A DNA stretch of 64,000 nucleotides from Halorussus salinisoli. GTDB taxonomy: Archaea; Halobacteriota; Halobacteria; Halobacteriales; Haladaptataceae. Shown piece after piece: positions 61,816 through 64,000 of this stretch. The stretch lies in contig SZNP01000006.1 of the NCBI GenBank assembly GCA_005239435.1, forward strand, positions 301,080 through 365,079, written 5' to 3'. Made by a program: the position numbers and the translations under genes. The notes under the pieces were generated by a model that made no database searches, was not told the origin of the DNA, and worked only from the letters and a program-made list of their open reading frames with translations. How positions within the stretch are numbered: the first letter of the stretch is position 1; the number at the start of each line of letters is the position of its first letter.

Positions 61816-62820
61816 ATGAACTTCGGTATCATCAGCACCGCCAACATCGGCAGGGTAGCGGTAGTTCCCGCGATTCGGGACACCGACCACGAGGTCCTCG
61901 CGGTGGCCTCGCGCGACGGCGACTCGGCCGAGGCGTTCGCCGAGCAGTTCGACATTCCGCGCGCGTACGGCTCCTACGACGAACTACTCACAGACGGCGA
62001 CCTCGACGCGGTGTACAATCCCCTGCCGAACGCGCTTCACGCCGAGTGGACGAAGAAGGCCGCCGATGCGGGCCTCCACGTCCTCTGCGAGAAGCCGCTC
62101 GCGGTCGACGCCGAGCAGGCCCGCGGGGTCGGCGACCACTGCGACGAGCAGGGCGTGACGCTGATGGAGGCGTTCATGTACCGCTACCACCCCAGAACCG
62201 AGCGCGCCGCAGAAATCGCCCGCGAGCAACTGGGCGAGATTCGGTCGGTGAAAGCCTCCTTCCAGTTCCCGATGGACGACCCCGGAAACGTCCGACTGAG
62301 CCCGAACCTCGCCGGAGGGAGCCTGATGGACGTGGGCTGTTACGCGGTCAACGCGGCCCGACTCTTCCTCGGGGAACCCGACCGCGCCTACGCGACGACC
62401 CACGACGCGGGCGACTACGGCGTGGACACGAAACTCGCGGGCGTCCTCGAATACGACGGCGGTGACGACGGGGCCGCCGCGGCGGGAGCGACCGCCGAGG
62501 TGTCCTGTGGCTTCGAGACCGCCGACAGCCAATGGTACCGCGTCGAAGCCGAGGACGGGTGGCTGGAGGCCCGCGAGGCGTTCGCTCCGCGAGGCGAGGG
62601 CGGCGTCGAACTGGCGTACGAGGTCGATGGTCGCCACGTCGTAGAGTCGTTCGACCCGACCGATCAGTACCGACTGGAGGTCGAACACCTCGCCGAATGC
62701 GTCGAAGCGGGCAACTCCCCGCGGACCGACGCAGACGAGGCGGTCCGGAACATGGCGACTATCGACGCGCTGTACGAGAGCGCGGAGAAGGGGGAGGCAG
62801 TCGCGGTGGAGGGCCGATAA
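61816..62820 (+). CDS. Gfo/Idh/MocA family oxidoreductase
   Basis: This 334-residue NAD(P)-dependent dehydrogenase begins MNFGIISTANIGRVAVVPAI, the Rossmann start. The conserved EKPLAVDAEQAR block (about 93-104) has the catalytic lysine, and GGSLMDVGCYAVNAARLF (about 168-185) follows. This is typical of xylose/glucose dehydrogenase-like and glucose-fructose oxidoreductase-like members. A xylose 1-dehydrogenase role is possible but not shown. The ATG at 61816 was chosen over a GTG three codons earlier because the conserved start follows at once. A 5-formyltetrahydrofolate cyclo-ligase-like gene begins 2 bp after its stop, so they form an operon. Confidence 0.87.
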   Translation: MNFGIISTANIGRVAVVPAIRDTDHEVLAVASRDGDSAEAFAEQFDIPRAYGSYDELLTDGDLDAVYNPLPNALHAEWTKKAADAGLHVLCEKPLAVDAEQARGVGDHCDEQGVTLMEAFMYRYHPRTERAAEIAREQLGEIRSVKASFQFPMDDPGNVRLSPNLAGGSLMDVGCYAVNAARLFLGEPDRAYATTHDAGDYGVDTKLAGVLEYDGGDDGAAAAGATAEVSCGFETADSQWYRVEAEDGWLEAREAFAPRGEGGVELAYEVDGRHVVESFDPTDQYRLEVEHLAECVEAGNSPRTDADEAVRNMATIDALYESAEKGEAVAVEGR

Positions 62821-62821
62821 C

Positions 62822-63532
62822 ATGGACAAACAGAACCTGCGGGAGCGAATCTGGGACTACCTCGAAGACGAGGGTATCGCGCGCTTCCCTTTCCCGCCAC
62901 ACGACCGCATCCCGAACTTCGCCGGAGCAGCGGACGCGGCCGACCGACTCGCCGAGACGGGCGAGTGGGAGGACGCGGCGGCCATCAAGGCCAATCCGGA
63001 CGCGCCGCAGTTGCCCGTCCGGCGGCGTGCGCTTCGGGAGGGCAAGACCGTCTACATGGCGGTGCCTCGACTCCGGGACGACGAGCCATTCTACGAACTC
63101 GACCCCGCGGAGATTCCGCCCGAGGAGTACGACAGCGCGCCGACCATCTCCCACGTCGAGTCGTACGCCCGGCAGATCGGGCCCGAGGAGGTGGCGTCCA
63201 TCGACCTCGTGGTCTCGGGAAGCGTCGCTGTCACCGAGGTGGGCGCACGAGTCGGCAAGGGCGAGGGGTACAGCGACCTCGAGTACGCCGTCCTCCGCGA
63301 GTTGGAGCTCGTGGGAGAAGAGACGCCGATCGCGACCACCGTCCACGACGCACAGGTGGTCGACGAAGACGTGGCGGTCGAAGACCACGACGTTCCGATG
63401 GATCTTGTGGTCACTCCGACGCGAACGATTCGGACCGAGACGGAGTTCGAGAAGCCCGACGGCCTGTTCTGGGGCGAACTGTCCGAGGAACGCATCGCGG
63501 AGATTCCCGTGTTGCAATCGCACCAATCCTAA
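62822..63532 (+). CDS. 5-formyltetrahydrofolate cyclo-ligase family protein
   Basis: This 236-residue protein resembles 5-formyl-THF cyclo-ligase (methenyl-THF synthetase). It has RERIWDYLEDEGIARFPFPPH at the start, an IKANPDAPQLPVRRRALREGKTVYMAVPRL core in pieces, and the diagnostic GARVGKGEGYSDLEYAVL motif (about 140-157). In haloarchaea it may repair or recycle folate one-carbon units. Bacterial enzymes bind ATP through a similar GKGxGYxD motif. It begins 2 bp after the Gfo/Idh stop. A functional link to that gene is not obvious. Confidence 0.85.
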   Translation: MDKQNLRERIWDYLEDEGIARFPFPPHDRIPNFAGAADAADRLAETGEWEDAAAIKANPDAPQLPVRRRALREGKTVYMAVPRLRDDEPFYELDPAEIPPEEYDSAPTISHVESYARQIGPEEVASIDLVVSGSVAVTEVGARVGKGEGYSDLEYAVLRELELVGEETPIATTVHDAQVVDEDVAVEDHDVPMDLVVTPTRTIRTETEFEKPDGLFWGELSEERIAEIPVLQSHQS

Positions 63533-63683
63533 TCCGTTACACTTGCTGCGAGCCTTCTATTCCCACACCAGCTATTGCGAGCGAAGCGACTGAGCGGGGT
63601 GTTCCGTGTGCAGGTTTTACGAGGAACGGTGCCCGCAGTGCTCGAACGAAGTGAGAGAACGAGGATACTGAGTAAAGAGGTCA

Positions 63684-63759
63684 AGCCAAGGGCCGGATTT
63701 GAACCGGCGGTAGGCGGCTCTGCAGGCCGCTGCGTTCGGCCGGACTCTGCCACCTTGGC
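63684..63759 (-). tRNA. tRNA-Cys (GCA)
   Basis: The 76-nt tRNA has a 7-bp acceptor stem (GCCAAGG/CCTTGGC) with U discriminator. The anticodon stem is GCGGC/GCCGC with loop CTGCAGA (anticodon GCA). The T arm is GCCGG/CCGGC with TTCAAAT. The CCA is not encoded. It lies behind 5S rRNA in the same direction, the usual place for tRNA-Cys at the 3' end of haloarchaeal rRNA operons. Here a hairpin and a TATA box separate the two, so it may also be transcribed alone. Confidence 0.95.
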
Positions 63760-63786
63760 GCGGTTTCTGGTAATCGCTCGGCGCGC

Positions 63787-63796
63787 TTAAATATAG
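63787..63796 (-). promoter_or_regulatory. TATA box upstream of tRNA-Cys
   Basis: TATATTTAAG on the minus strand is 28-37 bp before the tRNA 5' end at 63759, the standard archaeal distance. It lies between 5S rRNA and the tRNA. Confidence 0.6.
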
Positions 63797-63837
63797 CGGT
63801 CTTCAGCAGACGGTACTGGTCCCGTTCGAAATGAAAA

Positions 63838-63870
63838 CGGCCCGCTGCAGCACGGTGCTGCAGCGGGCCG
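63838..63870 (-). terminator. Terminator-like hairpin after 5S rRNA
   Basis: A 15-bp G+C-rich stem (63838-63852 with 63856-63870, 3-base loop) begins about 10 bp after the 5S 3' end. In the direction of transcription it is followed at once by TTTTC. This looks like an intrinsic-type terminator for the rRNA operon, upstream of tRNA-Cys. Confidence 0.6.
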
Positions 63871-63878
63871 GTATATGA

Positions 63879-64000
63879 GTGGGAGGCGGCGAATCGGGGT
63901 TTCCAGAGGCTCGCGCACTCCAGTACTGGCCGAAACGCAGGCGGGCTTAACTTCCGTGTTCGGGATGGGTACGGGTGTCGCCCCGCCGCTCTGGCCGCCT
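63879..64000 (-). rRNA. rrf: 5S ribosomal RNA (5' end just outside window)
   Basis: About 122 nt of the minus strand match the haloarchaeal 5S pattern. The 5' arm GGCGGCC pairs with GCCGCC near the 3' end. It contains the conserved CCGTACCCATCCCGAACAC loop and GAAGTTAAGC, then CAGTACTGGAGTGCGCGAGC in the second domain. The first three or four nucleotides lie beyond position 64000. The 3' end is approximate (63878-63881). The rest of the rRNA operon (23S, 16S) must lie to the right. Confidence 0.93.

Overview
This window is a stretch of a halophilic archaeal (class Halobacteria) chromosome. The evidence is high G+C with very acidic proteins, leaderless-style archaeal TATA promoters, twin-arginine (Tat) lipoproteins, and diagnostic archaeal genes: CDP-archaeol synthase, TiaS, a group II chaperonin, a fused tRNA-splicing endonuclease and haloarchaeal-type TrpRS. 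The order 5S rRNA then tRNA-Cys at the right edge is the usual 3' end of a haloarchaeal rRNA operon. I cannot fix the genus. The window is almost entirely single-copy, housekeeping-like chromosome. I see no insertion sequence, prophage, integrase, toxin system or CRISPR array.

Layout. 0-7 kb: a split ABC importer locus (Tat-lipoprotein binding protein running off the left edge, ATPase divergent), ilvE, a DUF502 membrane protein, proline dehydrogenase with a 34-bp tandem repeat on its stop codon, a tandem pair of small paralogous proteins (only one with a Tat signal), and carS. 7-16 kb: DoxX/HxlR divergent pair, pyrE, a PRTase-type regulator (GfcR-like) next to a purine-type NCS2 permease, an arylsulfotransferase-like propeller, glutaredoxin, and a COG1395 regulator divergent from tiaS. 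16-28 kb: a deacylase-thrC-Nudix operon, two MFS exporters, a duplicated PhoU/TrkA-C protein, citrate synthase, a MATE exporter, and a threonine ammonia-lyase followed by RidA. 29-38 kb: tRNA-Ser, thermosome, an ornithine cyclodeaminase family enzyme, small stress proteins (OsmC, 1-Cys peroxiredoxin, Hsp20), prephenate dehydratase, and several small membrane or zinc-ribbon proteins.

38-47.6 kb is the most coherent block. On the minus strand it carries lipoyl synthase, then E1-alpha, E1-beta and E2 of a 2-oxoacid dehydrogenase complex. After one opposite-strand SnoaL-like gene come a second threonine ammonia-lyase, an acyl-CoA dehydrogenase-like protein and E3 (lpdA). Together they could take threonine or branched 2-oxoacids to acyl-CoA, with LipA supplying the E2 cofactor. 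48-64 kb holds a DUF378 protein, class II aldolase, MATE exporter, Ski2-like helicase, iron-type alcohol dehydrogenase, HAD phosphatase, a frameshifted zinc-ribbon protein, PAP2 phosphatase, endA-trpS (ATGA overlap), a Gfo/Idh oxidoreductase with a 5-formyl-THF cyclo-ligase-like gene, tRNA-Cys and 5S rRNA.

I did not find a clear new multi-gene system. The observations most worth checking are: (1) a gene at 33929-34480 cut by an in-frame TGA; (2) a frameshift in a NucS-N-like zinc-ribbon gene at 55322-56132; (3) the Tat/non-Tat paralogue pair at 4502-5449; (4) a 2-oxoacid dehydrogenase cluster whose acyl-CoA dehydrogenase seems to lack its catalytic glutamate; (5) a dispersed hairpin element found in the same orientation behind two unrelated genes; (6) a terminator-like hairpin plus a private promoter separating tRNA-Cys from the rRNA operon.
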